From Candidatus Desulfatibia vada (lineage in GTDB: Bacteria; Desulfobacterota; Desulfobacteria; Desulfobacterales; UBA11574), in assembly GCA_014383215.1 (NCBI GenBank), contig JACNIG010000093.1:1-38263 (forward strand): a stretch of 38,263 bases of DNA. The letters run 5' to 3'. Under the pieces are notes generated by a model. It worked only from the letters and a program-made list of their open reading frames with translations. It was not told the DNA's origin and did no database searches. How positions within the stretch are numbered: position 1 is the stretch's first letter; each line of letters starts with the position of its first letter. Of the stretch, positions 1 through 7,833 are shown one piece after another. Both the position numbers and the translations under genes were made by a program.

Positions 1-2
1 AT

Positions 3-218
3 CGGATACTTGAGGCTGAACACGGATGTGTCAAAGAACGTAGAAAACATGTTCAGCGTCTCAAATACGTTAAACCAGAACTGCTGGCAACCGAACCCAA
101 TCAAGTCTGGTCGTGGGACATTACCAAACTTAAAGGCCCGGTAAAATGGACCTATTTTTACCTGTACGTGATATTAGACATTTTCATTGACATATTCCGG
201 TTTGAGATTTATTTGTAA
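3..218 (+). pseudogene. IS3-family transposase remnant (integrase catalytic core fragment)
   Basis: An open frame enters from the left edge and ends at TAA 216-218. It reads through the start of a retroviral-integrase-like (rve) core: ATEPNQVWSWDITKLKGP, then YFYLYVILDIF, with the first catalytic Asp in WDITKL and the second in ILDIF. An intact IS3-family OrfB would continue for more than 100 residues to the catalytic Glu. Here homology stops right after ILDIF, followed by about eight unrelated codons and a stop. The 3' part of the element is therefore lost and the protein cannot be active. The family call rests on the motif; the exact IS subgroup cannot be told. It marks an old insertion followed by deletion. 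Confidence 0.85.
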
Positions 219-332
219 TTTGGTGCTTGGAATTTGTGATTTTAGACACAAAATTCTAAGGCAGAGCCTAGGCCTCTGATCTGGCCCAAAGGACCAAATT
301 TTTCAGGAGTAAACAAAGAAGGAGAACTTACC

Positions 333-881
333 ATGCCTTTAAAAAGAAAAGTAAAAGACAGAATGATTCCTATAGAAAATTATTCGACGATTGGCCCGGA
401 CGCGACCTTAAAGGAAGCGGCCCTGTCACTTAGAACCTCATATTGCGAATTGGAAACCGGTATGTGTACCGAAATCGGTCCCCGCACCGTCATGGTCGTT
501 GATGACACCGGCAAACTCGTAGGAATTTTAGACTTTAATAGTTTTCTGGTAACACTGATCCCGGAAATCGCCGGAGGGCTGTCTGCCAAACTGGAAGCTC
601 TGGGCGTTTCAATAGCCTTTGCGCAGGCCGATGCCGCCTCGTTGGACGAAGCCAGCCAGGGCTTCAGGGCGCGTGTTATCAAAAATGCCGGCACCAAAGT
701 GCGCGACATCATGATGAAAATCAAAGGAACCATCGATGCCGGCGACAGCCTGCTGAACGGCCTGAAAAAGATGTTTCGCAATAAAATTACCGTGCTGCCG
801 GTATATGAAGACGACAAACTGGTCGGTGTTTTAAGAGACACCGATTTTTTCCTGGCGGTCGCGGATATCCTGGAAGAATAA
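333..881 (+). CDS. CBS-domain pair protein
   Basis: A soluble 182-residue protein made almost entirely of two CBS motifs, about residues 8-80 and 120-180, joined by a helical linker. Each shows the usual pattern: IGPDATLKEAA...VVDDTGKLVGILD in the first, and VRDIMMK...DSLLNGLKKMFRNKITVLPVYEDDKLVGVL in the second. CBS pairs (Bateman modules) bind adenine nucleotides and act as energy or ligand sensors. With no attached effector domain, this one must act through a partner. The start at 333 has GGAG about 10 bases upstream. It stands alone, with a strong hairpin terminator just downstream. The ligand and partner are unknown. Confidence 0.85.
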   Translation: MPLKRKVKDRMIPIENYSTIGPDATLKEAALSLRTSYCELETGMCTEIGPRTVMVVDDTGKLVGILDFNSFLVTLIPEIAGGLSAKLEALGVSIAFAQADAASLDEASQGFRARVIKNAGTKVRDIMMKIKGTIDAGDSLLNGLKKMFRNKITVLPVYEDDKLVGVLRDTDFFLAVADILEE

Positions 882-916
882 AAAACATACCCAAATTTTT
901 TCATTCGAATTTCTTA

Positions 917-960
917 TCAAGAGTATTTTTCCTGTTAGTTTAAAGGAAAAATACTTTTGG
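917..960 (+). terminator. Hairpin terminator after the CBS gene
   Basis: Perfect 11-bp stem AGTATTTTTCC (922-932) / GGAAAAATACT (945-955) with a 12-nt loop. It extends outward to about 16 pairs including G-T wobbles. Its flank is TTTTGG then GTTTT. It lies about 40 nt after the CBS stop codon. Confidence 0.65.
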
Positions 961-1160
961 GTTTTCACATCAGAATCTTTAATGACCACGTCAATACCGG
1001 CAACAGGTTTTCCAGACGCATCTTAAACCTTTCCCTTGATACCAATTTCTTCATCATACTGCTTTGTTCTTGCGCATACTGATTTTATTTGCTGGCTGGT
1101 TAATCCTTTTTCTTCCATCGCTCTTATCAGTCCCTCGGAACAATATCCTGCAAAGCCCGA
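957..1160 (-). pseudogene. Degenerate coding remnant, in-frame stop
   Basis: On the minus strand a coherent peptide starts near 1160 (SGFAGYCSEGLIRAMEEKG, then LTSQQIKSVCARTKQYDEE). It reads into GIKGKV, is cut by TAA at 1023-1025, and continues in the same frame as DASGKPVAGIDVVIKDSD. The second half resembles the start of a carboxypeptidase-regulatory-like (CnaB-type) beta-sandwich. The composition looks like protein on both sides of the stop, so this is more likely a decayed gene end than chance, but there is no start signal and no recognised family. Only the first 31 codons from ATG 1138 would be translated. Confidence 0.25.
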
Positions 1161-1397
1161 TTAAACTTCTACCAATGAAAAAACTTTTTATTTGATATCA
1201 GGAAACGCCAAGCTTTTCAGATTTAACTGTACGCAAACATATATCCACCGGACACAGTAAGAAAAATCATCAAACCGGCTGAAATCGTGCATGTTGCAAT
1301 GCGGTTTTCTTGCAAAAGGCACGATTTTACTTTTCAAACACCATCGACCTTCCCCCTATCCTTATTAACTTGCTGGTTTTAAAACAAATATTGTTAT

Positions 1398-1413
1398 TGG
1401 CACCAAATATGCT
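1398..1413 (+). promoter_or_regulatory. Candidate sigma54 (-24/-12) promoter for the permease operon
   Basis: TGGCACCAAATATGCT matches the consensus TGGCACRNNNNTTGCW except R to C and the first T of TTGC. The invariant GG (1399-1400) and GC (1411-1412) have the correct 12-nt offset. Predicted transcription starts near 1424, giving a leader of about 38 nt to the ATG at 1462. Two TTGCAA palindromes at 1294-1299 and 1310-1315 lie 100-130 bp upstream, a typical activator distance. Otherwise I see no gene in 1161-1461. Confidence 0.6.
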
Positions 1414-1461
1414 TAAGAGTCTTACCATAAAACATATTTTCGATTTAGCCGAGGTGACAAG

Positions 1462-2061
1462 ATGCAACAGGAAGGCCGACAATTTATGCAGACGGATAAC
1501 AGAAATTATAAGATTTTACTCTATAACTCTACCTTGGAACCTGATGATCAGGTTTTGGATGAATTTGCCTCGGCGAACAGTCCGGCAGCTTGCATCCAAA
1601 AAGCAACGATCAATACGTATGATCTTATTGCAATTTTTCATAACTATAGGTCGTTGAAAGAACGTTTCGCCCTGGTTGAGCTTTGTTCGATATTAAAACA
1701 AAGCAACCATGCCGGGCATATCCCGCTTTTATGTCTTCTTCCTTCTATACACAGAGGATTGCTGGAACAACTCCAAAATGCGCAGGTAGAATATGCCAGG
1801 TTTTATGATCCAGGCGATCCTAATTCCAAAGATAATCTCAAATCCCTTCTCACGATTCCATTTGAAGATTGTACGATAGAAAAGATACTGTCTGGGATAT
1901 GTCCGCACATTAATTATTTTCCCATCAGCCGGCATCAGGAAATGTTATATTGCGGCGCCTATCGGAACCGGTTGGTTTTAGGGCCCCATCGGTTAAGACA
2001 TTCGTGTGAAACAATAAAACATAAAAGCTGCCAGTATTTTAAATGCCCGAAAGGCTCTTAG
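1462..2061 (+). CDS. Hypothetical protein with Cys/His-rich C-terminus
   Basis: 199 residues, function not recognised. GAGGTGAC lies a few bases before the ATG at 1462. The first ~140 residues alternate beta and alpha segments (KILLYNSTLEP, YDLIAIFHNY, HIPLLCLLP, VEYARFYDPGDP), which recalls a receiver-like or USP-like Rossmannoid fold without the receiver aspartates. The last ~50 residues hold a dense metal-ligand pattern: CPHINYF, MLYCGAYRNRLVLGPHRL, HSCETIKHKSC, YFKC. Five Cys and several His there could bind zinc or an iron-sulfur cluster. It is the first gene after a sigma54-type promoter, 65 nt ahead of the permease, so it probably serves or senses for that transport/stress operon. Confidence 0.6.
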   Translation: MQQEGRQFMQTDNRNYKILLYNSTLEPDDQVLDEFASANSPAACIQKATINTYDLIAIFHNYRSLKERFALVELCSILKQSNHAGHIPLLCLLPSIHRGLLEQLQNAQVEYARFYDPGDPNSKDNLKSLLTIPFEDCTIEKILSGICPHINYFPISRHQEMLYCGAYRNRLVLGPHRLRHSCETIKHKSCQYFKCPKGS

Positions 2062-2126
2062 TGGTTGCGATTCCAATGGGAGCGTTAGGAACTGCTCATG
2101 AAGGTTAGGAGGATTAAAAATTCGTA

Positions 2127-3917
2127 ATGGAAAACGCCATAGTAACACGACCAAGCCCACTTGCATCAACTGAGGAACTACTCGTTGGGCATTCACCGAA
2201 GAAAAAGTTGAATCAATGGCTGGCCACCGGTATCTGTGGTAATGACATCACTTCTTCTTGTCTGTATGTTTCTGCCATCGCCGCTGTTTTTGCCGGCGTT
2301 CTGGCACCGGTAGTACTCCTATTGGTCGTTGTCCTGCTTTATCTTTACAAAAAGGTTTATACCGAGGTGGTTGAAGCCCTGCCTTTAAACGGCGGCACTT
2401 ATAACTGTCTGCTCAACAGCACATCCAAATTTGCCGCCGCTCTGGCCGCCTGCATGACCATTTTGTCCTATATTGCCACGGCGGTGATATCCTCAAAAAC
2501 CGCTGTTGAATACTTACATACCGTGTATCCAAACGTCAGTATCATCGGGGGTACCATCTTTGTGCTGGGTTTTTTTGCCGCGCTGGCGATCATAGGAATA
2601 ACGGAGTCTGCAGTAGTGGCATTGACGATCTTTATCTTCCACATGTCCATCTTGGCGGTTTTCTGTATCTTAGGTTTTGTCAGCATACCGGCGGATTTCC
2701 ACATTTTCAAAGCCAACCTGAGTACCCTTCCGGCCGGTGAAAACCTAATCATTGCAATTGCTTTGGGTTTTTCGGCAGCGCTTCTGGGCATCAGCGGCTT
2801 TGAGAGCTCAGCCAACTTTGTCGAAGAACAAGATGTGGGCGTCTTTCGCAAAACTTTGCGGAATATGTTGATTGCGGTGGCCATATTTAATCCCCTGATA
2901 TCCGTTCTTTCTCTCAACCTTTTTCCATTAGAAGAAATTGTTCGGCACAAGGACTATCTTTTATCTGAAATGGCTCATTTAATGGGAGGGCAAACGTTTA
3001 AAGTAATTATTGTAATAGACGCTGCCGCCGTGCTCTCAGGCGCGGTATTGACGAGCTTTGTGGGAGTGACGGGTTTGGTGCAAAGGATGTCCCTCGACCA
3101 ATGCTTGCCGCAATTTTTATTAAAAAAGAATCGCCGGGGGACTTCTCACCGCATTATTATCGGCTTTTTTCTCCTATGCTCATCCATTTTGCTGGTGACC
3201 AAAGGAAGTCTGCTTGCGCTGGCAGGGGTCTATACCATCTCCTTTTTGGGAGTCATGACACTTTTCGGCATCGGAAACATTCTTTTGAAAACGAGGCGCA
3301 AAGAACTCAAACGAACGTACCGGGCCGGCTGGCTCACAATTATCGTTGCGGTCATCGCGACCAGTCTGGGAATGGTGGGCAACGTTATCATCGATTATAA
3401 AAACCTTTTATACTTTCTCCAGTATTTCATTCCCACCGCCCTTTTGGTTGTGATTATGTATCTGCGCATTCCTATTCTAAGAACTATTTTACAAATGCTG
3501 AATAACCTGATGACCCGGGTTCTACTGTGGAGAACCACGGTGATCGACAGTATTATTGCCATCACCGAACAACGAGTAATTCTCTTTACCCGCGGCGGAA
3601 ACCTGGCGCGGATGCACTCGGCCTTCAATTACATCGTCAACAATGAATCGAGCCGATCTGTTGTCGTGCTGCATCTCTATAATCATCCGGAATATAATGA
3701 GGAGTCCTCCCTCAAAGAAAGCCTGAAGGCTCTGGGAGAAATTTTCCCCATGCTAAAGGTAGAATTGGTTGTTCGAAAAAGCAAATTCGGGCCGGAGGTA
3801 GTTGAAGCCGTCTCTAAAGAATTCAAGGTGCCGGTAAACAACATTTTTATCGGTGCCCCCGAAGAGAAACACGCCTTTTCGATACAGGATCTTGGAGGTG
3901 TACGGGTAATTTTCTAA
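2127..3917 (+). CDS. APC-superfamily amino-acid permease with USP-like C-terminal domain
   Basis: 596 residues. Residues ~35-455 form about 12 hydrophobic membrane segments. The fold starts with the unwound-helix region GNDITSSCLYV, and LPLNGGTYNCLLN follows, typical of APC amino-acid/polyamine transporters. GFSAALLGISGFESSANFVEEQ is the conserved helix-6 region. From ~460 to the end the protein is soluble and alpha/beta (SSRSVVVLHLYNHPEY, LKVELVVRKSKFG, VPVNNIFIGAPEE), resembling a universal-stress-protein domain. Such permease-USP fusions are known in the family. AGGAGG at 2107-2112 precedes the ATG. The next gene is a free USP, and the upstream candidate sigma54 promoter likely drives all three. 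The substrate cannot be assigned from sequence. Confidence 0.85.
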   Translation: MENAIVTRPSPLASTEELLVGHSPKKKLNQWLATGICGNDITSSCLYVSAIAAVFAGVLAPVVLLLVVVLLYLYKKVYTEVVEALPLNGGTYNCLLNSTSKFAAALAACMTILSYIATAVISSKTAVEYLHTVYPNVSIIGGTIFVLGFFAALAIIGITESAVVALTIFIFHMSILAVFCILGFVSIPADFHIFKANLSTLPAGENLIIAIALGFSAALLGISGFESSANFVEEQDVGVFRKTLRNMLIAVAIFNPLISVLSLNLFPLEEIVRHKDYLLSEMAHLMGGQTFKVIIVIDAAAVLSGAVLTSFVGVTGLVQRMSLDQCLPQFLLKKNRRGTSHRIIIGFFLLCSSILLVTKGSLLALAGVYTISFLGVMTLFGIGNILLKTRRKELKRTYRAGWLTIIVAVIATSLGMVGNVIIDYKNLLYFLQYFIPTALLVVIMYLRIPILRTILQMLNNLMTRVLLWRTTVIDSIIAITEQRVILFTRGGNLARMHSAFNYIVNNESSRSVVVLHLYNHPEYNEESSLKESLKALGEIFPMLKVELVVRKSKFGPEVVEAVSKEFKVPVNNIFIGAPEEKHAFSIQDLGGVRVIF

Positions 3918-3961
3918 AAGTGAAAAGTATACACAGCTATAAGATAATAAAGGAGATTAAA

Positions 3962-4822
3962 ATGTCAGCCCGGCTATTCCATATTTTCAGAAACAACCCT
4001 TTGGGCCGAGAAACGCTGCTCCAGTCGATTTGCTTTTGCGAAAAGGTGGGGGCCTCTCTTGTAATTTACATTCCCAGGCACACGAAATTTTTGATGCCTT
4101 TTGAAACAAACATGGTTCAGGTGGATCTCGACGGTTCTTATCTAATATCACCGGATACCGCCTTGATGCATGCAAACGATCTGATTGAAAAACGAGGGTT
4201 AACAGCAAAGTTTCTGAATTCTGACTATACCGGTGCTGCGGCGCTACCGGAAATACAACCAAAGTTCGATTTTATGACATGCCCACGCAGCGTCAGCGAT
4301 TTATCTTCCAAAATCGGCCTGGGCTACTTAGGCCCGAGAGTCAGGCGCCTTGTAGGGTCGGCACAATTTCCTATCCTTCTAACCAGTCCGGCCTTTAAGG
4401 AATGGAACAGCATAGCGGTTTTTTTCGGAGGATCAGCAAATGCGGTTAAGGCGCTGAAATTGGGACTTCGTATCAGCAGAGTTTCCGGTTTGCCAATTAA
4501 TGTTTTTACCCAGACGGAAAATACATCCCGTGAATCATATGAAAAAGTTATTGAAAAAAATAGTCTTGAAAAAGAAATGCGCCGCCGAATAAACGAGTGG
4601 TATATATTTGAACAGAACAGTTTTGAAGAAAACCTTTATCAAGTACCGCACGATGCCCTTGTGGTGCTGGGTGCCTACGGCCGCAGCCGTTTAAAAGACA
4701 TGGTTTTTGGAAGAAAAATGGAAAAGATACAATCCACGCTTCCCAATAATATATTGATTGTAGGGCCGAACTATAAAGAGCCGAATTCGTCATTACCGGC
4801 ATGGTTTCCCTCTTTAGGATAA
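3962..4822 (+). CDS. Universal stress protein family, tandem-type
   Basis: 286 residues from the ATG at 3962. I prefer it to a GTG 14 codons earlier because AAGGAG sits ~8 bases before it and the earlier codons are poor in family character. There are two alpha/beta halves of roughly 140 residues: the first opens with ARLFHIFRNNPLGRETLLQS, the second with IAVFFGGSANAVKALKLG. The second half ends in ALVVLGAYGRSRLKDMVFGR, close to the nucleotide-binding pattern G-x2-G-x9-G but with Arg where Ser/Thr normally follows. It is therefore the only USP here with a near-complete ATP loop. It sits 44 nt behind the permease, whose tail is itself USP-like, suggesting a partner in controlling transport. Confidence 0.75.
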   Translation: MSARLFHIFRNNPLGRETLLQSICFCEKVGASLVIYIPRHTKFLMPFETNMVQVDLDGSYLISPDTALMHANDLIEKRGLTAKFLNSDYTGAAALPEIQPKFDFMTCPRSVSDLSSKIGLGYLGPRVRRLVGSAQFPILLTSPAFKEWNSIAVFFGGSANAVKALKLGLRISRVSGLPINVFTQTENTSRESYEKVIEKNSLEKEMRRRINEWYIFEQNSFEENLYQVPHDALVVLGAYGRSRLKDMVFGRKMEKIQSTLPNNILIVGPNYKEPNSSLPAWFPSLG

Positions 4823-4911
4823 AATAGCCGAGTTGCTCCCTTTTACGAAAAACAATCTGATATTAATGTGGAATGATTTATTGATTTTATTGAAATTCCA
4901 ACATAATCTGT

Positions 4912-6477
4912 ATGAACAGTGAATTGCGACCTAGCAATAATAAGATGAAAAATATTAAATTCTCCATAAAAGCCAAGTTTTTTATTATCATCCTTATCCC
5001 TGCATTGATACTGGTGCTGGTGATTTATCTGGATTACGTCCATCTAAGTTCCCTGGGGCGCAGTGCCGAACACATTTTGTCAAAAAATTATAAAAGCATC
5101 CAGGCGGCACAGCAGATCCGGCAGCTTATCGATACGGACCGGAATATTATATTGATGTCTCTTTTTCAGAAAAAAGCCGACGAACACCGGGAATCGCTGT
5201 ACGAAGGTAATATTTCATCTTTACTAAATACTTGTAATGATAACATTACCGAATCCGGCGAGAAACAGATCATAGACAATTTGTTTAGCAATTACCAAAA
5301 ATATAAACCTTTATATTCAAGCTTTATAGCCAACACTGCACATCCCATTGAAGTCGACCAAAAATTCCATGAATTCCTTTCTCTGACCGCCTCTCTTATT
5401 TCCGACCTGAATGACTTGGTCTTAATCAATGAAAAAGCCATGGAAACCGCTGAGCAGAAAACCCGACAGATCGCCAGAAAAGGGATGCAATACTCCATGG
5501 GTCTGCTTTGTGCTGCAATCTTTTTTGCAGTTATTTTCAGCTATATTCTATCATCCAGAATATCTAGGCCACTGACTAAACTTGCTCGAAACCTTGCCGT
5601 CATTAAAGAAGGCAAAGGAGAGTATCCCCGGGTTCCGGTTACTTCCCGGGATGAAATCGGATTTTTGACTTCTGAATTTAACCGGCTGTTCGAACGGTTG
5701 GAGCTTTACGACCAACTCAGCGCGGACAAGCTTACGGCTGAAAAATTAAAGGTTCGCCAGGCCGAGGAAGCCAAGGCTCAGTTTATTGCCAACCTTTCCC
5801 ACCAGCTCAAAACCCCCATGACATCACTGGCGATGAGTGTGGGGATGCTTTCCGAAAAATCAGAACGTTTGCCGGCAGAAAAAACTCTCAAACTACTGAA
5901 AACAGCAAGGGAAGATTGCTTCAAGTTGTCGGCTTTGATCAATGAACTGGTTGACATTGCCAAGTTGGATGGAAGCCTGAGACCAAGGACAAAGGAACTT
6001 TTGGATATTGAAACGGTTATCCTTGAATGTCTAAGGCCGCTTAGGAATCAGTCCGGAGAGAGAAATGTTCATCTTGAAATCGACATCGAAGCTGATCTCC
6101 CTCCGGTTGCCATTGATTCCCTGCGATTTCCCTGGGTGATTACGAACCTGATGGGCAATGCAATACGATACACTGATCCGGACGGAAGCGTTGCCCTGAA
6201 AGTCGCCAAACACGGTAGCCGATTTCACTTTCAGTGTATTGACACAGGAACTGGAATTGAAGAAAAATTTTTACCGAAAATATTTGACCGCTTTACTCAG
6301 TTTTCTGAAAGGGAAAAAAGCGGCTCCATCGGGCTGGGGCTGGCCATCGTCAAAGAGATCATTGAACAGCACGGTGGAGACATCACCGTTACGAGTAAGG
6401 TGGGCAAGGGTACAACGTTTAACTTCTGGATACCAATAGGCAACGAGGAATTCGATGAAAAAAGTACTCCTGATTGA
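4912..6477 (+). CDS. Membrane sensor histidine kinase with HAMP domain
   Basis: 521 residues. Membrane segments at ~23-41 and ~194-213 bracket a ~150-residue, mainly helical periplasmic sensor without a recognised ligand motif. HAMP follows (~214-265), then HisKA with the phospho-acceptor in NLSHQLKTPMTS (His297), and the ATPase domain with N box NLMGNAIRY, G1 DTGTGI and G2 GSIGLGLAIVKE. All catalytic boxes are present. The start at 4912 is uncertain; ATG 4945 (MKNIKFSIKAKFF) is equally plausible as no good ribosome site precedes either. The stop overlaps the next gene by 23 nt, so kinase and regulator are translationally coupled and surely cognate. Confidence 0.9.
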   Translation: MNSELRPSNNKMKNIKFSIKAKFFIIILIPALILVLVIYLDYVHLSSLGRSAEHILSKNYKSIQAAQQIRQLIDTDRNIILMSLFQKKADEHRESLYEGNISSLLNTCNDNITESGEKQIIDNLFSNYQKYKPLYSSFIANTAHPIEVDQKFHEFLSLTASLISDLNDLVLINEKAMETAEQKTRQIARKGMQYSMGLLCAAIFFAVIFSYILSSRISRPLTKLARNLAVIKEGKGEYPRVPVTSRDEIGFLTSEFNRLFERLELYDQLSADKLTAEKLKVRQAEEAKAQFIANLSHQLKTPMTSLAMSVGMLSEKSERLPAEKTLKLLKTAREDCFKLSALINELVDIAKLDGSLRPRTKELLDIETVILECLRPLRNQSGERNVHLEIDIEADLPPVAIDSLRFPWVITNLMGNAIRYTDPDGSVALKVAKHGSRFHFQCIDTGTGIEEKFLPKIFDRFTQFSEREKSGSIGLGLAIVKEIIEQHGGDITVTSKVGKGTTFNFWIPIGNEEFDEKSTPD

Positions 6478-7792
6478 TGATGACCGCAACATCTTGACGA
6501 CCCTCCAGATCCACCTGGAAGATCTCGGCATGGAGGTTATACCGGCAGATACCGGCCGGAAAGGTTTGGAACTTTTTAGTCAGGAAAAGCCCCGAATTGT
6601 ATTTCTGGATCTGAAGCTTCCGGATATTGACGGTCTAAACGTACTCGACGACATCGTTCGTTCGGGAACTAAGGCGTATGTTATTATTATCACTGCATAC
6701 GCTACCATCAATACCGCTGTAAAGGCGATCAAGATGGGGGCTTTCGATTACCTGCCCAAACCGTTTACACCCGAGCAGATTACGCATCATTTGGAAATGA
6801 TCGCCAAGGTTCACGGTTTGGAGTCGGAAGTTGAAATCCTCAAAGACCAGCTCAAAGGAATCGTCAGGGAAGGAGACTTTATTACCCGCAGCCGGAATAT
6901 TCACAAAATACTCAAGATGGCCCGGCAGGTGGCCGATGCCGACGCCAGCATCTTGATCAGTGGAGAAAGCGGGACCGGCAAAGGCGTGCTGGCAGGCCTG
7001 ATTCACGCCTGGAGTCCAAGACAACCCGGACCCTTTATCACCGTAGATTGTGCCGGGTTGCAAGAAAATCTTCTGGAGAGCGACCTGTTCGGACACGTCA
7101 AAGGAGCCTTTACCGGTGCTGTGCGCGACAAAACCGGTAAACTGGAGCTGACAAACGGAGGGACCGTTTTTCTGGATGAGGTGTCTGAAATGTCGGCAAC
7201 CATTCAGGCAAAACTGCTGCATTTCCTCCAGCACAGAGAGTTTGAAAGACTGGGTGACACTCAAATCATTCGAGTGGATGTTCGTGTTATTGCCGCCACA
7301 AACAGAGATCTGGAGGAGCTTGTAAAGGAAAAATTGTTTCGACAGGACCTTTTTTTTAGGCTTAACGTCATCGAATTGTTCTTGCCGCCCCTGCGCGAAC
7401 GACCGGAAGATATCCCGCTGATTGCCGAGCATTATTTATCAAAATTCGCATCGGCCAATAATAAGCAAATACAAGGAATTACCACCAAGGCCCTGGAGGC
7501 CATCCAATCGTATCCATGGCCCGGAAATATCCGTGAGCTGATCAACGTCATTGAACGGGGCAGCATTCTAACAACTAAAGACAGACTGCATCCGGAAGAC
7601 CTTCCGCCGCACATCGCAAACTACACGTCCGCAGCCCAAAGCAGCCAAAAAAAGCAGACCATGACTGAAGTGGAAAAATCACACATCAAAGACGTGCTGC
7701 TGCATACCGCATCCATAGAAGAAGCGGCACAGGTTCTGGGTATCGATCCGGCCACCTTGTGGCGCAAGCGAAAGAAATATCAGCTCGATTGA
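6455..7792 (+). CDS. Sigma54-dependent response regulator (NtrC family)
   Basis: 445 residues. Receiver at 1-120: acidic pair IDDD, phospho-acceptor Asp52 in FLDLKLP, Thr80 and the KP pair (Lys102). AAA+ domain ~145-375 has Walker A GESGTGKG (170-177), the sigma54-contact loop GAFTGA (217-222) and Walker B FLDE (239-242). The Fis-type helix-turn-helix is at the C-terminus (EEAAQVLGIDPATLWRKRKK). This is a complete activator of -24/-12 promoters. GAGG lies just before the ATG, inside the kinase gene. The best in-window target is the candidate sigma54 promoter at 1398 in front of the adjacent permease/USP operon; this is inference from proximity. Confidence 0.92.
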   Translation: MKKVLLIDDDRNILTTLQIHLEDLGMEVIPADTGRKGLELFSQEKPRIVFLDLKLPDIDGLNVLDDIVRSGTKAYVIIITAYATINTAVKAIKMGAFDYLPKPFTPEQITHHLEMIAKVHGLESEVEILKDQLKGIVREGDFITRSRNIHKILKMARQVADADASILISGESGTGKGVLAGLIHAWSPRQPGPFITVDCAGLQENLLESDLFGHVKGAFTGAVRDKTGKLELTNGGTVFLDEVSEMSATIQAKLLHFLQHREFERLGDTQIIRVDVRVIAATNRDLEELVKEKLFRQDLFFRLNVIELFLPPLRERPEDIPLIAEHYLSKFASANNKQIQGITTKALEAIQSYPWPGNIRELINVIERGSILTTKDRLHPEDLPPHIANYTSAAQSSQKKQTMTEVEKSHIKDVLLHTASIEEAAQVLGIDPATLWRKRKKYQLD

Positions 7793-7833
7793 AATTATGG
7801 CAATGAACGAATCAGGATGATGAGAAGTTCAAC

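Noticed and set aside
2468-2950. 160-residue minus-strand frame inside the permease gene
   Set aside because: Antisense to conserved transmembrane segments, with no ribosome site.
6635-7432. 265-residue open frame on the minus strand inside the sigma54 regulator gene
   Set aside because: It lies wholly inside a gene with complete receiver, AAA+ and HTH motifs, has no family pattern and no ribosome site.
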